The notes under the pieces were generated by a model, which was not told the DNA's origin, ran no database searches, and worked only from the letters and a program-made list of their open reading frames with translations. 64,000 bases of DNA from Erythrophleum ivorense. Lineage: Eukaryota; Streptophyta; Magnoliopsida; Fabales; Fabaceae. The stretch is taken from positions 16,474,556-16,538,555 of the forward strand of contig JAIUCV010000001.1 in assembly GCA_026724425.1 (NCBI GenBank). The letters are read 5' to 3'. Shown here piece by piece: positions 23,804 to 35,897 of the stretch. Numbering within the stretch: position 1 is the first letter of the stretch; each line of letters starts with the position of its first letter. The translations under genes and the position numbers were made by a program.

Positions 23804-25330
23804 ATGACTCTTCTTATAGAAGATCTAATGGATATCATGTTAGTAGAATGGATTACTAATTATGAAAAAGAATTTTATGTCTTCTCTCAGTCGATACATG
23901 CTATAAATAAACTAGAACTTTATACTTTAAAAGATGGAAGAGTAAAAACCATCTTTAAAAAGCTGGAGAAGAAGGATTTTCAAAAAAATCCTATTACAAT
24001 TAATAATATTCACTCCAATTACAACCTAAAAGCTGAGCAAGAAAATAATTCCTATGTATGATTTCAAACCAAATAGTAACTGCTCTTATGTGGCTAAAAT
24101 CAATGGTCACTTCACATGGGATTGTGATATGTCCATGTGTGATTTCAACTTTGGATGTTAAGATTTAGAAAATTAGGAAAGTCTTGGAGACAATGATGAT
24201 ACCCCTAGATATCCAATTGCAGTTATAAACTGGAAGAACAAGAAGTCCTGCCATTCAAGATCTTATAGAACTAGAAATGATGATGATAAGGATAATCCTT
24301 TAAAACCAAGATGGTTAGGAGTAAAAAATCCTCCACAAAGCCAACTTCATTTAAAAACTTGCTAAGAGAACTTGGTTATTATGATCTTCTTAAGGCTCTC
24401 ATAAAGAAAGAAGACATTCTTAAACTAAAGAGGTAAGAAGTTACAGTAGTTCTAAAGTTAGAAGTTCTAGAACCAGTAATCAAGTCCTAAGATTTGCCAA
24501 AGCCCATTCCTTGCATGATGTTTTCTTTTACATCATCAACATATGATTCTAGCTTCCCTCCATTAGAAAGGCATACATATCCCACCACAAAGGTCTCTCA
24601 TAATGGGATAAAGGTACTAGTCACTCAAATAGAAGAAGTAATAAAATGGCACACCCACAACACTATTGTGCAGAATATAGTTCTATAAAAGATTGATTCT
24701 AGGCTCAAAAATATGGCTGGACAAACATCTTAGATACATCTAAAGCTTAAAGGTCTCTCTTAAAAAATAAAATAACTTTATCACCATTATTCCCAAAGAA
24801 TTAAACAATTAGATGCTGAACTAAGAAAATTTATTGTTGATGGTTATGCTTGACACCTATTTTCCTAGAAAGAGCAAGAGATCAGAGAAATGAGAAAAGA
24901 AATTCAAAGAATTGAGGCTAATATTGCAAGAAATTACACCAAGAGTATTTATGAGCCATATCCACCTTTATCCACCAGTCCTCATGCCCTTTTCCTTCCA
25001 CCGCCATATTCTTTCTATCATTTAGAAAATAATTATAAAAAATGCTTTTAAGATAACCCATGAAGTTCTCAAAAAAGCATTATAATCCTCTTAGATAAAA
25101 ATCACAACCTAAACCTCCCACTAGACCTAAAATGTTTCAAGCATCTCCCTCATGGACAAAACTTGTTGAACATCTTTGGTTCACAGCCTTAAAAATTCAT
25201 GATCCCTCACCATCTTCTCCACACAAAAAAAAAACTCTTCCATTAACTGAAAGAGGAAAGGAAAAATAAACAAAATCTTTAGAAACATAACCACCTAAAC
25301 CTATTAACATCCTAAACCAAATTCCTTAAA
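23804..25330 (+). pseudogene. Movement-to-coat linker region of the pararetrovirus
   Basis: The open stretch 23804-24061 (85 residues) has MTLLIEDLMDIMLVEW at its start and is probably the tail of the movement-protein region. From about 24080 there is a stretch with several Cys and His residues (CDMSMCDFNFGC), possibly a metal-binding motif. A short open frame at 24494-24688 follows. The remainder is rich in Lys, Pro and stops. The function of these parts is not recognised; assignment rests on their place between movement and coat protein. Confidence 0.5.
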
Positions 25331-26187
25331 ATGATGCATCACTAAAACGCTCTAAATACTCTGGATTTGATATAAACTCTGAAGCCTCAGACCATTATGC
25401 TGATATCTCCACTCTTTACACGGCAAATACATATGAGCCAAAACAATCTGCAGTTGAAGATCTTGATGAAAATCAAGATATTGATGATGAAATACATCCT
25501 AAAGAATATTCTACTCCCCATCATCAATAGATTGATTATTTTACCAAACTAACATCTGCTCCTTGGTTCACCTTGGATAATGATCCTCCAGATTGATGGA
25601 GAGATAGGCTACTTGAAATTAGTGCATAGGTAGATCTTCAAATGACAAAACTAAGAGCAAATATCCAAGTATTTGTCAATGAATTTGTCTCAAGATTTAC
25701 TTATATTCTTCGAGAATGGCTCCAAAGCCTACGAGAGTATTGATAGCTTCACTTTACCTAAAATCTAGATGTTCGGGCTATTCTTAGTGTAATTCATACA
25801 TAATTCATTAGTGGTTTTCATTTGGTTCACAAACAAAAAAGACAAAAATACTTTGAAATGAAGTACTACTCACTAAAATATAAAGATCTTAACCTTCATT
25901 ATAAAAGAATGGTTGAAAAATATTATATGCTTAATGGCTTCAATGATGTCAACCTCTGACACATTTTCATCACTTCTTTATCAGAAGAACTTAAACTAGA
26001 ACTTTATAAGAACATACATGCATTTTGAAAAGATATTGCTAAAACCTTTTTAAGAAAAATTTACCAATTGGCTAAAGCTTCTCTCAGGAATTTATTTGAG
26101 ACATACAATACCTTTGATGAAATGATGAATGGTAGGATATTCATCTAAAAGGCCTGTAGAAAGCTTATCTTCAAATTAAGTGCAAAG
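25330..26187 (+). pseudogene. Pararetrovirus coat protein, broken, N-terminal and core parts
   Basis: Caulimovirid capsid protein. An acidic N-terminal stretch (SAVEDLDENQDIDDEIHPKE, near 25445-25505) is followed by YFTKLTSAPWFTLDN, WRDRLLEISA, NEFVSRFTYILREWLQSLRE, then after frame changes the blocks LNLHYKRMVEKYYMLNGFND and SLSEELKLELYKNIHA. An acidic N-terminus, the WRDR block and a helix-rich core are typical of this capsid family. TGA/TAG stops replace several Trp or Gln positions. A solo LTR inserted exactly at 26187/26188 separates this part from the zinc knuckle. Confidence 0.8.
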
Positions 26188-28970
26188 TGTAACAACTAGA
26201 ATTTCTGAAATTTTTTTAAGTCTACTGGTTATAACAAATGTACCTGTTCGCTATAATGAGAATCTGGCTAGCTATAACAAATATAGCAGTTTACTATAGC
26301 GAAAATGCATCTATCTATAGTGAGTTCAGGTGTCCCATACAAAAACTAGGGAGTTCTTCGCAATAACGCGCACTGTAGTTAGAACAGGGGCCTAGGATTG
26401 ATACGTGCTAGCCGTAGCAAGGGTTATTTTTTGCTATAGCTAGGGTGGGTTCAAAAAAGCATGAAAAAGTATATTTATACTTCTTAAAGACCCTAGAAGC
26501 TTTTCTTCCTCTCTAACCGACTTAAGCTTCGACCAAAACAGAGAAAAGGTCTTGAGAGAGTAAGAGACAAGAGAAATTCAAGGAGAGAGAGGGAGAAGGA
26601 AACCAAGGAAGAAAGGTAAGAATCTTTAAAGATTTTCATACTCCTTCTTCTTGAGACTTTATCCTTCTCCTTCTAAGCTCCCTTTTTCATGGGTTACTAA
26701 GTAGTATGGCTCTATTCTGACTTCGAACAAGATGAAACCCTTGAATTAGAATGTGAAAAGTTAATAATTGCAAAGGAATTAGAAGAAGAGCTAGTGAAAT
26801 TCTAGAGGGAGAAACTAGGGATTCTTAAATACTTTGTAGAGTTTGCCTTGATGTAAGAATTCCCTAACCTTGTAAGTGTTTATTTGAATTATAAGAGAGT
26901 AATTGCATGCTATTTGTTGTATCTAGGCCTAAGAGATCAAGCTCCATCTAGTTGTGATTGTGAGACCGAGAAGAAAAAAGAGAAATCAAAAGGGAAGGCT
27001 TATGTTGGCTTGTAAGGTAGCTCTCCACTCTTTCTTGTTACATTCTTGGATGTGTGATAGTCATTATATGCTTGTGTGTGCACATATTTTGGGTTATGAT
27101 ACATTGGTACCAATTTGTAAGGATAAGGCTTATGCCATTTGATATTACCTTGATGCATTGGTACCAATTTACTTATATTTTGGATAATGAAAATTGCTCT
27201 TAAAGGGTGAGGTAGTGCCAAAAGTTCCTTGTGATGGGTGAGGTAAAGCCAAAAGTCTCTAGAAATGGGTGAGATAAGGCCAAAAGTCTTATGGATGAGT
27301 GAGGCCAAGTCAAAAGTCCCTAGACCAAGGGTGAGGCCAATCCAAAAGTTCTTAAAATAGGGTGAGACTAGACCAAAAGTCTCTAGAGCTTATTCTTAGC
27401 ATTGAAATGGTTTTCATGGCATGTAAATCATGTGTTGTATGATTTTGAATGGTTGGATGCCTACTTGCATGCTTTGACATATTTATATGCCTTAATTGCT
27501 TTTTTGAATGAGTGCATAAGCTATTGAGATACTATGAATCTCTCATCCTTCCCTCTCCCATCTCATATGGTCCAAGTGGAGCTCAAGAGCCAAAGAGTGG
27601 AGGCCATGAGGCATAGATGGCCATCTCTTGACACTTTGGCACAATTATGCATAGTTTGATGTATAGGAAAGCCAAAGTGCTTATGTATATATATTCTTTT
27701 TAAGATGTAAATATTTGAACAAGTGTAAAAGTATGTATAAATGATGTGTAAACCATGTATAGAGCCAAAGCAATAAAAATATAAGATTTGGTCACTTGGT
27801 AGCTTGTAGGTAGTAGTGCATTTTTACCTGTAGCATAGCGAATTTTAGATGTGTAATGGTTTGGACCATTTGGGCAATTCATATATGTTGTGTTTATACT
27901 TTAAAACTTGCCCAAGAGGTACTAGAACATGTAGAAGGCCATTTGGATCCACTTTGAACCATATATGGTGTCAAATTTGCCAAATTCATGAGCTTTATCA
28001 AGATATGACCAAACGAGCTCTTCTTGATATGAAATTTGGCATGCATCTAGAGATTGTTAAGAGCGTTTTGGGAAGCTAAAGTATAGAATATTTAGAGATC
28101 TAGGGAATATTTGGCAAATTTTTGAAATTAGGGAATTTTTTGATTTTGGTTAGTGTACTGTGCAATTGGTCTAAAATTTGATTTGTCATTCATAGGCCAA
28201 ACAGCATCCAATTGTCATGAAATTTGATGGGCATAAACTATACATCCATAATGACCTATACCAACTAGAATCATCTCAATTGGAGGTCTATAGAGGGAGA
28301 AATAATTTTCTGAAGTTCTATATCAGCATCAGGGATGCTAGCCAACCTTTGTTACTGTTCCATTAATTTTTGAGGTCCAAAGGCTTCTAAAATGATCTAG
28401 ACTTATTTTTCTCCTCTCATTAACATCTGTAGCTTTCCAAATTAGTATAGTTTTTCCTAATTGGAATTTTTTGAAATTAGTTATGAATTTTTGAAATTCA
28501 TGATAGCAAATTGTATCAGTATTAGAGACAGCTAGACCTTTGTGTCTTTTTCGATGTAAAAAATGGTCCAAAGGCCATATTAATGTCTTGTAATTATTTT
28601 TACTATGAATTTTAAAGCTTTCTAGAAAGTTATGGTTTGCTTGATTCCTATTTTTCTAGAATTAGTTATGATTTTCTAAAGTTAGAGCCAAAAATTTGAT
28701 TTTTAGGCCCATTTTGAGAAATTGCATTTTCTAGTTGTTGGCTTCATATCCGTGATTCATGGGTTGTTTTATTCTATGTATGAGTTGTATAAATGGAGTT
28801 TGAATAGAGAATGTGATCTATGAGTTCACAGGACACACGTGGCAAAATATGAGTGTTTAAACCCTCGACATATAGCATTATAATGCCACGGTTTACTCCT
28901 TTTCTTTAGGAATCATATGGAATCAAGCATAAGTGGAAGTTAGTTGAGGTTAATACTATATGGTGTTACA
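26188..28970 (+). mobile_element. Solo LTR, family B (2783 bp), TSD CAAAG
   Basis: Runs from TGTAACAACT to ...tggtgttaca, with caaag at 26183-26187 and 28971-28975. It is inserted in the viral coat gene. It contains the ctatagcga-type palindromes (26228-26450), donor-like AAAG|GTAAG at 26616, a 90-bp block 26927-27016 with donor AAG|GTAGC, a six-unit minisatellite and the hairpin. It matches the LTRs of element 2 in length and content. The ORF on the minus strand at 27000-27308 is the minisatellite read backwards. Confidence 0.95.
27195..27385 (+). repeat. LTR minisatellite, best preserved copy
   Basis: Six units of about 30 bp: gggtgaggt..gccaaaagtc followed by cctagaa-type spacer. On the minus strand it reads as a repeating RDFWxxLTH peptide, which explains several spurious ORFs in the window. 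Confidence 0.9.
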
Positions 28971-28975
28971 CAAAG

Positions 28976-29340
28976 CACAAAATAAATGCACTTGTCCTAC
29001 CTAGAATAAGTCTTATTATAAGAAGACCTTCTTCAAACCTAATAGGCATAAAAGAAAATCTTAATAAAATGTGTAAGATTTTTCAAAAAGAGAACTTCTA
29101 GATTTAAAAGAAAGAACAAGTGTTATATTTATGGAAAAAAGAGTATTTTGCAAATGAATGTCCTAACAAATTAAAGAAGGCTATCAAGCTACTTCAGCAT
29201 CTCCAAGCAAGCACACCTCTTCAACAAAATGAAGAAATGAAGGATCTTTTCTCTGAACAAGACTTTGCAAATCATGAGACAATATTCACTCTTAAAGATA
29301 ATTTAGAAACTAGTTCTCAAAATTCCCTTAGCTCTAATAT
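28976..29340 (+). pseudogene. Pararetrovirus coat protein C-terminus with zinc knuckle, broken
   Basis: Directly continues the coat gene on the other side of the solo LTR. A Lys/Arg-rich stretch leads to a zinc-knuckle remnant. In the open frame at 29120-29365 it reads KKEYFANECPNK followed by KAIKLLQHLQ. The first cysteines of the knuckle lie in another frame just upstream, so a 1-base frameshift cuts the knuckle. A zinc knuckle at the coat C-terminus is usual in this family, where it binds RNA. The coding similarity fades at the inverted junction near 29335. Confidence 0.78.
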
Positions 29341-29600
29341 CATTTTGGGGGAACTAAGATCATAAAACCATAAAATTGCTACTTTAGAGAATAAGAGCTT
29401 TGTAATTTTATTTAATCCAGCACTTTCTTTTGGGGTTAAAGGAGAGCAATAATTAATATAGTATTTTAGGATGGTTTTTTTCATATCTATCTTTTAATGA
29501 ATTAGGATTTGGTCTTATACCTTGTCTATGACTATGAAAAGTATAAAATTCTATTTTAGTATTTTAATTAGAATTAATAGAATCCTCTTTCTGGTATGCC
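29340..29600. repeat. Inverted repeat arm shared with 22811-23050
   Basis: The reverse complement of about 29340-29600 matches about 22825-23060 (shared 'gaggattctatt', 'aaaatagaattttat', 'aatcctaattca'). It marks where the two oppositely oriented viral copies meet. Confidence 0.8.
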
Positions 29601-29752
29601 TGGACAATTAACCTCTCCTCTTCTAGGCTTTTTGAATCCTTTTTTTGGTATGCCTGAACAATTAGCTTATCCTTTTCTAGGCTTTCTATATCTCTTAGCC
29701 TTTTAGGATTTAGAATTCTCTTGATTTTTTTGGACACCTTTTCAATGTACAA
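29564..29752 (-). pseudogene. Pararetrovirus N-terminal ORF fragment with an 18-residue repeat
   Basis: A 62-residue open frame. It contains two tandem units, SLEKDKLIVQAYQKKDSK and SLEEERLIVQAYQKEDSI (18 residues each), highly charged and likely helical or coiled-coil. Copy 1 keeps only the last part of the second unit. It sits between the TATA-like box and the movement-protein region. No known domain; I do not assign a function. The reading frame is short and could continue upstream or downstream through broken sequence. Confidence 0.5.
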
Positions 29753-30000
29753 ACTAATAGAAAAGATAGAATTATATGATAATATTGTTTTTCTTTATGA
29801 ATACTTTCTAATGTATAGGATTCCTTAATAGAGATAAGTATAGAGCATAGTTGTATTAGGCAAAATAAGAGTACAAATTTTATGAAGAAAAGATTTTAGA
29901 GGAAGAATGAGGTTTAGAAAACTATAATACTATAAATGCTTAGATTGAAACTTAGATTTCAATATACATCAATGGTTGGATATAAACTTACACAAGCCTT

Positions 30001-30010
30001 GGTTTTTATA
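30001..30010 (-). promoter_or_regulatory. TATA-like box of the pararetrovirus, copy 2
   Basis: On the minus strand: tataaaaacc then aaggcttgtgtaag. It corresponds to 18906 in copy 1 with few changes in 40 bp of flank. Confidence 0.55.
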
Positions 30011-30239
30011 GTTGAAGGCTAGAGCAAATAGACAAGTAACATTATCTCTTCACTTAGACATTATTACATAGCTTTTGCAAAAGTGACTTTTCTTAAGGCA
30101 ATACAACATTCTAAAGTAGCATGACAACCTAGACTAGTGATAATACATATACTTAAGTACAACAATAGAGTGACACTAGGTTCCACTATGAGGTTTTATT
30201 CCTATTGAGGATAAACTCATAAGTAAGAGAGAATTTATC

Positions 30240-31627
30240 ATTTGAGCTATCTAAGTCATTTGTGTCTCTTTCCAAGATTCTTAACAATCTAGTCATCAAT
30301 GTCACATTCAACATGGGAATCTTCCATGGGAATATCTTGAGACAAAACTAGCCTTCATTAAACTATTAGACTTAATTAGAACTTTAGGCTTGGTTAAGAT
30401 AATGGACATCAATGTCTAAGGTGTTTATGGTCTGGCATCTTAAGTTCTCCTGGAATAAATTTCCCTAGTTTAAGGTTAAGAGAAGTGCAAAAAAATGTGA
30501 TCAATTAGGGTATAATAATTGTTTACTTCATAGAGAAACATTTTTAAGTATCTTAGAGCATAAACTCTTTGATTGGGCTAGTTTGCAAAGGCATTCCAGA
30601 GGTAGGCTTAATTTTAAGTCTATAAGAGATTATCACTACCAATGTGATAGGGCCTATGGAGGATAAAAATGCTAATTGTTATTTGTTCTTGGAGAGGTTT
30701 TTAAGCTGGGTGATAAATGGTGATAACCTTTTGGAGCTCTTCACACCACCATTATAAGGGAGAAAACCATTCAAGAAGATTCCAAAGGTTAGACTTTTTA
30801 TTTGTGGGTTGAGTGAGGAAATTAAAAGCAAGCAAAGGATGAACTTTAATTGCTCTTGAGTATAAGGCTGTTAATGACCAAAGGTACCATAAAGTTTCGT
30901 TGAGAAGATTAGCATAGATATCAAAGAGAATGAGGTAAGGAACTCTCCTGTTAAAATAGGAAGGATATTCAGGAATTTGGTATTTTAGAGGTAGAGGTGA
31001 AGATAGTATAACGAGGACTTGTCTACCAATACTCTTACTTTAGTAGGAGTTGTGGGAGTTTTTGAATAGGGAGGGAAGTATTTTTTTTCTAGGTATTTGC
31101 TAGGGTTGCATGGAGGAAATGAGTACATTTTGGGACTATGTGAGTCATGAGAATTAATGGGACTTATTTTTGAGAGATGATTAGATTGACGGTAGCTGGT
31201 CTCAATAGAAGGTCTTAAAGGGTATTATATGTTCCTTTGATATGTTGCATCAAGAATTTATAATGGAAAAACTATTCTTTCCATTTAAGTAATTACTTAT
31301 CAGAAAGAATTTTTTTTCCTTGGAGTCTAGCACTTTTGGAAATAAGGAGTTATTCATTTGTACAATGAAGTGATATGTAGGAGTTGTTGAAGCTTTAGAA
31401 CAGGGAAGGAAGTATTTTTTTTTCTAGGTATTTGCCAGGGCTACAAGAGTGAAATAAGTACATCTTGGGACTATGTGAGCCAAAAAAATTAATGGGACTT
31501 GTTTTTGTGAGGTGATCAAATTGATGGTAGGTGGTGTTAAGAAAAGGTCTATAAAGGTATTATGTGTTCTTTTGATATGTTACATTGAGAATTTAAAGCG
31601 AGACAACTATTCTTTCCATCTAAGTAA
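30240..31627 (-). pseudogene. Pararetrovirus polymerase C-terminal tail, copy 2
   Basis: Minus-strand counterpart of 17465-18725, without the 184-bp duplication. It has instead a 334-bp tandem duplication at its upstream end. Stops and frameshifts are frequent. The solo LTR at 31628 separates it from the RNase H core at 45750-46280. Confidence 0.7.
31044..31627. repeat. 334-bp tandem duplication in copy 2
   Basis: Units start at 31044 and 31378, both with taggagttg and later 'aggaagtattttttttct'. The second unit is cut by the LTR insertion at 31628 and continues at 45750 (shared 'gcacttttggaaat'). Confidence 0.85.
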
Positions 31628-31768
31628 TGTAACACCATAATTTCCTAGCTCAATTTATGCTAGTTCCATGTCTTATATCATGAATTACACAAGAGAGTAG
31701 GAAAATGACATTAAGATAATGCATTATTTAGTATTGTGTCGCATATGAAAATTTTATTCGATGTCACA

Positions 31769-34587
31769 TGTAACAACTAAAAAAAAATTTTGAAGTCTTG
31801 AAATTTTCTAAGTCTGCTAGCTATAGAGAGAAATGGCCTAGCTATAGCGAAAGTGCCTATTCTCTATAGCGAGAATGCTTCTAGTTATAGTGAGTTCGGG
31901 CATCTCATACAAAAATCAGGAGGTTTCTCATAATAGTGCATGCCATAGGGAAAATAGGGGTCTGGGACTAATACATGTTCGCTGTAGTGAGGGCTAGTTT
32001 GAAAAAGCATGAAAAAAGAGAATTTTACCTTTTAAAGAGTCCAGATCCTTTCCTTTTCTTCTAACTAACTTAGACTTTGACCAAAACAGAGAAAATGGCT
32101 ATGGAGAGAGAGAGAGACCTAGAGAAGGAAGGAAGAACAAGAAAAAGGTAAGTATAACTTGAGATTTCCATAGCTTTTCTTCTTAGAGTTTTGTTCTTCT
32201 TTCTTTGCCCTCTCTTTCTATAGTTTTGGTTATTGAGTTGGCTTTATTTTAGACCTAAGTCAGAGGGGGAAGTGTAAGGATTTGAGGAGAAGATTTATGC
32301 AAAGGAAGAGCCTCTTGGAAAGAGCTTTATTTAAGATAACTACTTTCCATTTTATTGCATCTTCTCCCCTTGCTTTCTTTGAGTATGTTGGTTCTACTAA
32401 CTTAAGAGCTTGAGAGAGGAAGGAAGTCTGACCTAGAGTAAGCAAGAGATCCTTGAATTAGAGTGTGATAAGTTAAGAAATGCAAAGAAAAGAGAAGAAG
32501 AGTTGGTGAAATTCTAGAGAGATAGAATCCCTAATTTCTTATATATTTAATAGGGTTTGCCTTAATGAAGAGCCCCTTAACTTTGTGAATAATTGTTGAG
32601 TTATGAGAGAGTAATTCCATACTATTTGTTGTGTTTAGGCTCAAAAGAAGCAGCTCCATCTAGTTGTGATTGTGAAACCAAGAAGGGAGAAGAGAAATTG
32701 AAAGGGAAGGCTTGTGTTGGCTTATAAGGTAACTCTCCACTCTTTCTTATTGCATTCTTAGATGTGTAATAGTCATTGTATGTTTGTGTATATGCTTATA
32801 TTGTGAGACATGCCATTCAATGTTGCCTTGATACATTGGTACTAATATGCTTATCTTTTGAGTTATGAAAATTGCTCAAGCTGAGGTAGTGCCAAAAGTC
32901 CTTTGAGATGGATGAGATGGAGTCAAAATTCACTAAACCAAGGATGAAGCAAATCCAAAAGTCCCAAAAATTAGGTGAGGCTAGACCAAAAGTCCCTAGA
33001 GCTTATTCTTGGCATTGATATGATATTCATGGCATGAAAATCATGTGTTGTGTAATTGTGAATGGTTTGCATGCTTTGACTTGTTTATATGCCTTAATTG
33101 CTTCCTTAAATGAGTGTATGAGCTATTGAGATTCCATGAATCTCACTCCCTTTCCTCTCCCATCTCATATGGTCTAGGTGAAGCTCAAGAGCCTAAGAGT
33201 GGAGGCCATGAGGCATAGATGGCCCTTTTTTACACTTTTGCATACTTTGGCATAGTTTGATGTATAGGAAGGCCAAAGTTATGCTAAAGTGCTTATGTAT
33301 ACATATTCTTTTTGAGATGTAAATGCTTAAACAAGTGTAAAATTATGTATCAATGATATATGATCCATGTATGGAACCAAAGTAATAAAATTATGAGATT
33401 TGGCTCCTTTGTGGCTTGTATGTAGTAGTGTATTTTTGCCCGTAGTATGATGAGTTGAGATGTGTGTTGATTTGGATCACTTGGGCAATTTATATATGTT
33501 GTGTTTATATTTTAAAACTTACTCAAGAGGTGCTAGAGCATGTAGGGGACTATTTACCCTTATTTTGAATTATTTATGGTGTCAAAATTGCTAAATTTGT
33601 GATCTCTATCAAAGTATGAACAAATGAGTTCTTCTTGATATAAAATTTTACATGCATCTAGAGCTTGTTGAAATTTTTTTGGGAAGCTAAAGTGGATAAT
33701 ATTTAGAGGTCTAGGGAATATTTTCTGAATTGTTGAATTGGAGAATTTTTTTGATTTTGGTTATTATACTGTGCAAATAGGTCCAAAAATGAATCTATGT
33801 CATTCATGGACCAAACGATGTTTGATTGTCATGAAAGTTTATGGGCATAAACTAGATATCCACAGTGATCTATAACAATTAGAAGCATTTCAATTGGAGG
33901 TCTATAGTGGGAGAAAGAACTTTCTGAAGTTCTATGTCAGTATCAGGGAAGCCATCTGACCTTTGTTACTGTTCCATCAGTTTTTGAGTCCAAAGGCTAC
34001 TAAAATGATCTGAGCTTATTTTTCCTTTTATTTAACATTGGTAGCTTTCCAAATTGGTATAGTTTTCCCAGATTGGATTTTTGTGAAATTAGTTATGAAT
34101 TTTTACGTTCATGACAGCAAGCTACATCAGTACCAGGGATAGCCGAACCTCTATCTCTTTTTTTATGTCAAACATGGTCCAAACGCTAAGAATGTGGTTT
34201 GAAATTATTTTTAGTGTAAATTTCAAACCTAGATATTTCTAGAAAGCTATGGTTTGCTTGATTCCTATTTTTCTAAAATTAATTATGATTTTCTAAAGTT
34301 AGAGCCAAAAATATGACTTTTGGGCCCATTTGAGAAATTATATTTTCTTGGTTTTTGGCTTCATATATATGGTTCATGGATTGTTTTATGCTATGTATGA
34401 GTTGTATAAATGGAATTTGAGTAGAGAATGTGAATGATGGGTTCACGAGACCCACGAGGCAAAATATGAGCATTTAAACCCCGACTTAAAGTATTAAAAT
34501 ACCATGGTTTTAGTCCTTTTCATTGGAAATCATATGGAATCAAGCCAAGAGGGAAATTAATTGAGGTTAAGACATTATGGTGTTACA
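31769..34587 (+). mobile_element. Left LTR of element 2 (family B, 2819 bp)
   Basis: TGTAACAACT...tggtgttaca. It includes the ctatagcga palindrome cluster (31815-32000, partly decayed to tagtga), a GA-rich leader with donor AAAAAGG|TAAGT at 32148, an acceptor TGTTTAG ending at 32638, a 90-bp block to 32728 with donor AAG|GTAAC, a minisatellite at about 32880-33000, a hairpin at 33126-33143 and an acceptor GTCTAG|GTG at 33177. Confidence 0.95.
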
Positions 34588-34591
34588 TTTT

Positions 34592-34603
34592 TGGTATCAG
34601 AGC
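34592..34603 (+). other. Primer binding site (initiator tRNA-Met), element 2
   Basis: tggtatcagagc, four bases after the LTR end; an exact match to the common plant tRNA-Met primer site. Confidence 0.92.
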
Positions 34604-34752
34604 AAAGGTTCAGGTACTTTTTCTTGGTATTAGGCTCTTGAATGGTTTGAATCATTTGTGTTTGGTGTGAATTGCCATGGAAGTGGTAGCATACATATGC
34701 ATATGTGCTTGTGCTATGATTATGAACTAGGGATTGCTACTTATTTTCAGAC

Positions 34753-35880
34753 ATGGTTGAGACTAGACAGGGCAAGGGTAGAGGCAGGCCGCCCAGGGCT
34801 CAGAGAGTTAAGCTAGAGATTCTGGTTGGGCCTGAGGATCCTCTGCGAACCATCATGGAGAGATTTGATCAGTATGAGGCCATAATGGGCCAGCACCAAG
34901 AGATGCTGGAATAGCAGAAGTACATTGCCTAGCAATAGCATGATATGATCATACACTTGTAAGATACCCTGGTTAGGCAAGAAGAAGCTAGGAAAGAAGC
35001 CCTTGTACCTCAGCCATCCACATCTGGCTTTCCACCTGCACCTCTTCAGGAGCTTGCTAATGCTCAAACCCAGATGCCTATCCAGAAACTATTGAAGCAG
35101 TTTAGGTAGAACAGTCTACCCTCGTTTGATAGGGAGTTGGATGCGGATAAGGTAGAGGCTTGGGTTATAGAGTTGGAGAAAATATTCTCGGTAATAGATT
35201 GCACCACTGAGCAAAAAGCTCAGCTAACCACTTTTATGCTACAAAAGGAAGTCGATAAGTGATGGCGTAGCACAAAACCCCTGATAGAGACTAAGAATAT
35301 ACTGATTACTTAGGAAAGCTTCTTGGTGGAATTTTATGAGAAATATTTTCCTAGTTTAGTGAGGAAGAAGAAAGAGATGGAATTTATACGCTTGAGATAG
35401 ACATATGAGATGACTATGGACCAATATGTGGCCAAGTTCATTGAGTTGTCTTGGTATTCCTCTTACCTCTAGAGGTGTGATGATGAACCTTAGAGATGTG
35501 AGCAGTTTAAGACTAGGTTGAAGCCTCTAATTAGCGACAGAGTTACCCCACAGCAGATCAAGAAGTTCAATACCCTTGTAGAGGTCAGTAGGGTGATTGA
35601 GACTAACCTGCGAGCTATCATGCCTGCTACGGCTACAGCTAGTCAGAAAGGGGCTTCGAAATTAAAAAGATCAAGACCGAAAGAGGGTTCTAATGTGACA
35701 CCTAGTGCCAAGAAGAGAGGTAAAGGGCCATAGAACAGAAGGCCATAGCGGGGTAAGTTGATGCCGCCTCCTCGGAGCCAGTCATCCTTCTAGTAGTCTC
35801 CAGTGATATGTTTTAAGTGTGGGAAGCCAAGGCACACGCTAGACACTATCCTTAGGTGGATACAAAGCCTCCTCCTAAGC
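34753..35880 (+). pseudogene. gag: gag of element 2, broken
   Basis: Starts ATG GTT GAG at 34753 (MVETRQGKGRGRPP). The frame continues with MERFDQYEAIMGQHQEMLE, then TAG codons where Gln or Trp is expected. In the same frame follow SFDRELDADKVEAWVIELEK and EFYEKYFPSLVRKKKEMEF, the usual Gypsy Gag core, and the open stretch 35518-35733 rich in Lys/Arg. A zinc knuckle CFKCGKPRHT is at about 35811; its last Cys is missing. Protease follows in another frame (+2), so there is a frameshift between 35733 and 35898. Confidence 0.88.
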
Positions 35881-35897
35881 CGTAGACCCAAAGCCGA

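Larger units (their letters stand above)
17465..29340 (+). mobile_element. Endogenous pararetrovirus copy 1 (Caulimoviridae-like), broken
   Basis: A plus-strand fossil of a plant pararetrovirus. In order: C-terminal tail of the polymerase region, promoter-like TATA, a short N-terminal segment, movement protein, linker, coat protein and zinc knuckle. This circular order (polymerase end, then promoter, then movement protein) is that of the family. Two solo LTRs with perfect target-site duplications interrupt it. It ends at an inverted junction with copy 2 near 29335-29360. All frames carry stops and frameshifts. The domain layout recalls petuvirus/florendovirus-type members, but genus assignment needs a search. 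Confidence 0.85.

Noticed and set aside
24080..24180. Cys-rich stretch as a second zinc finger of the pararetrovirus
   Set aside because: Cysteine spacing does not fit a knuckle I can name and the frame is broken; noted only within the linker.
27195..27385. Array of about 30-bp units could suggest a CRISPR array
   Set aside because: Units are contiguous and variable with no spacers, and the DNA is clearly from a plant nuclear genome.
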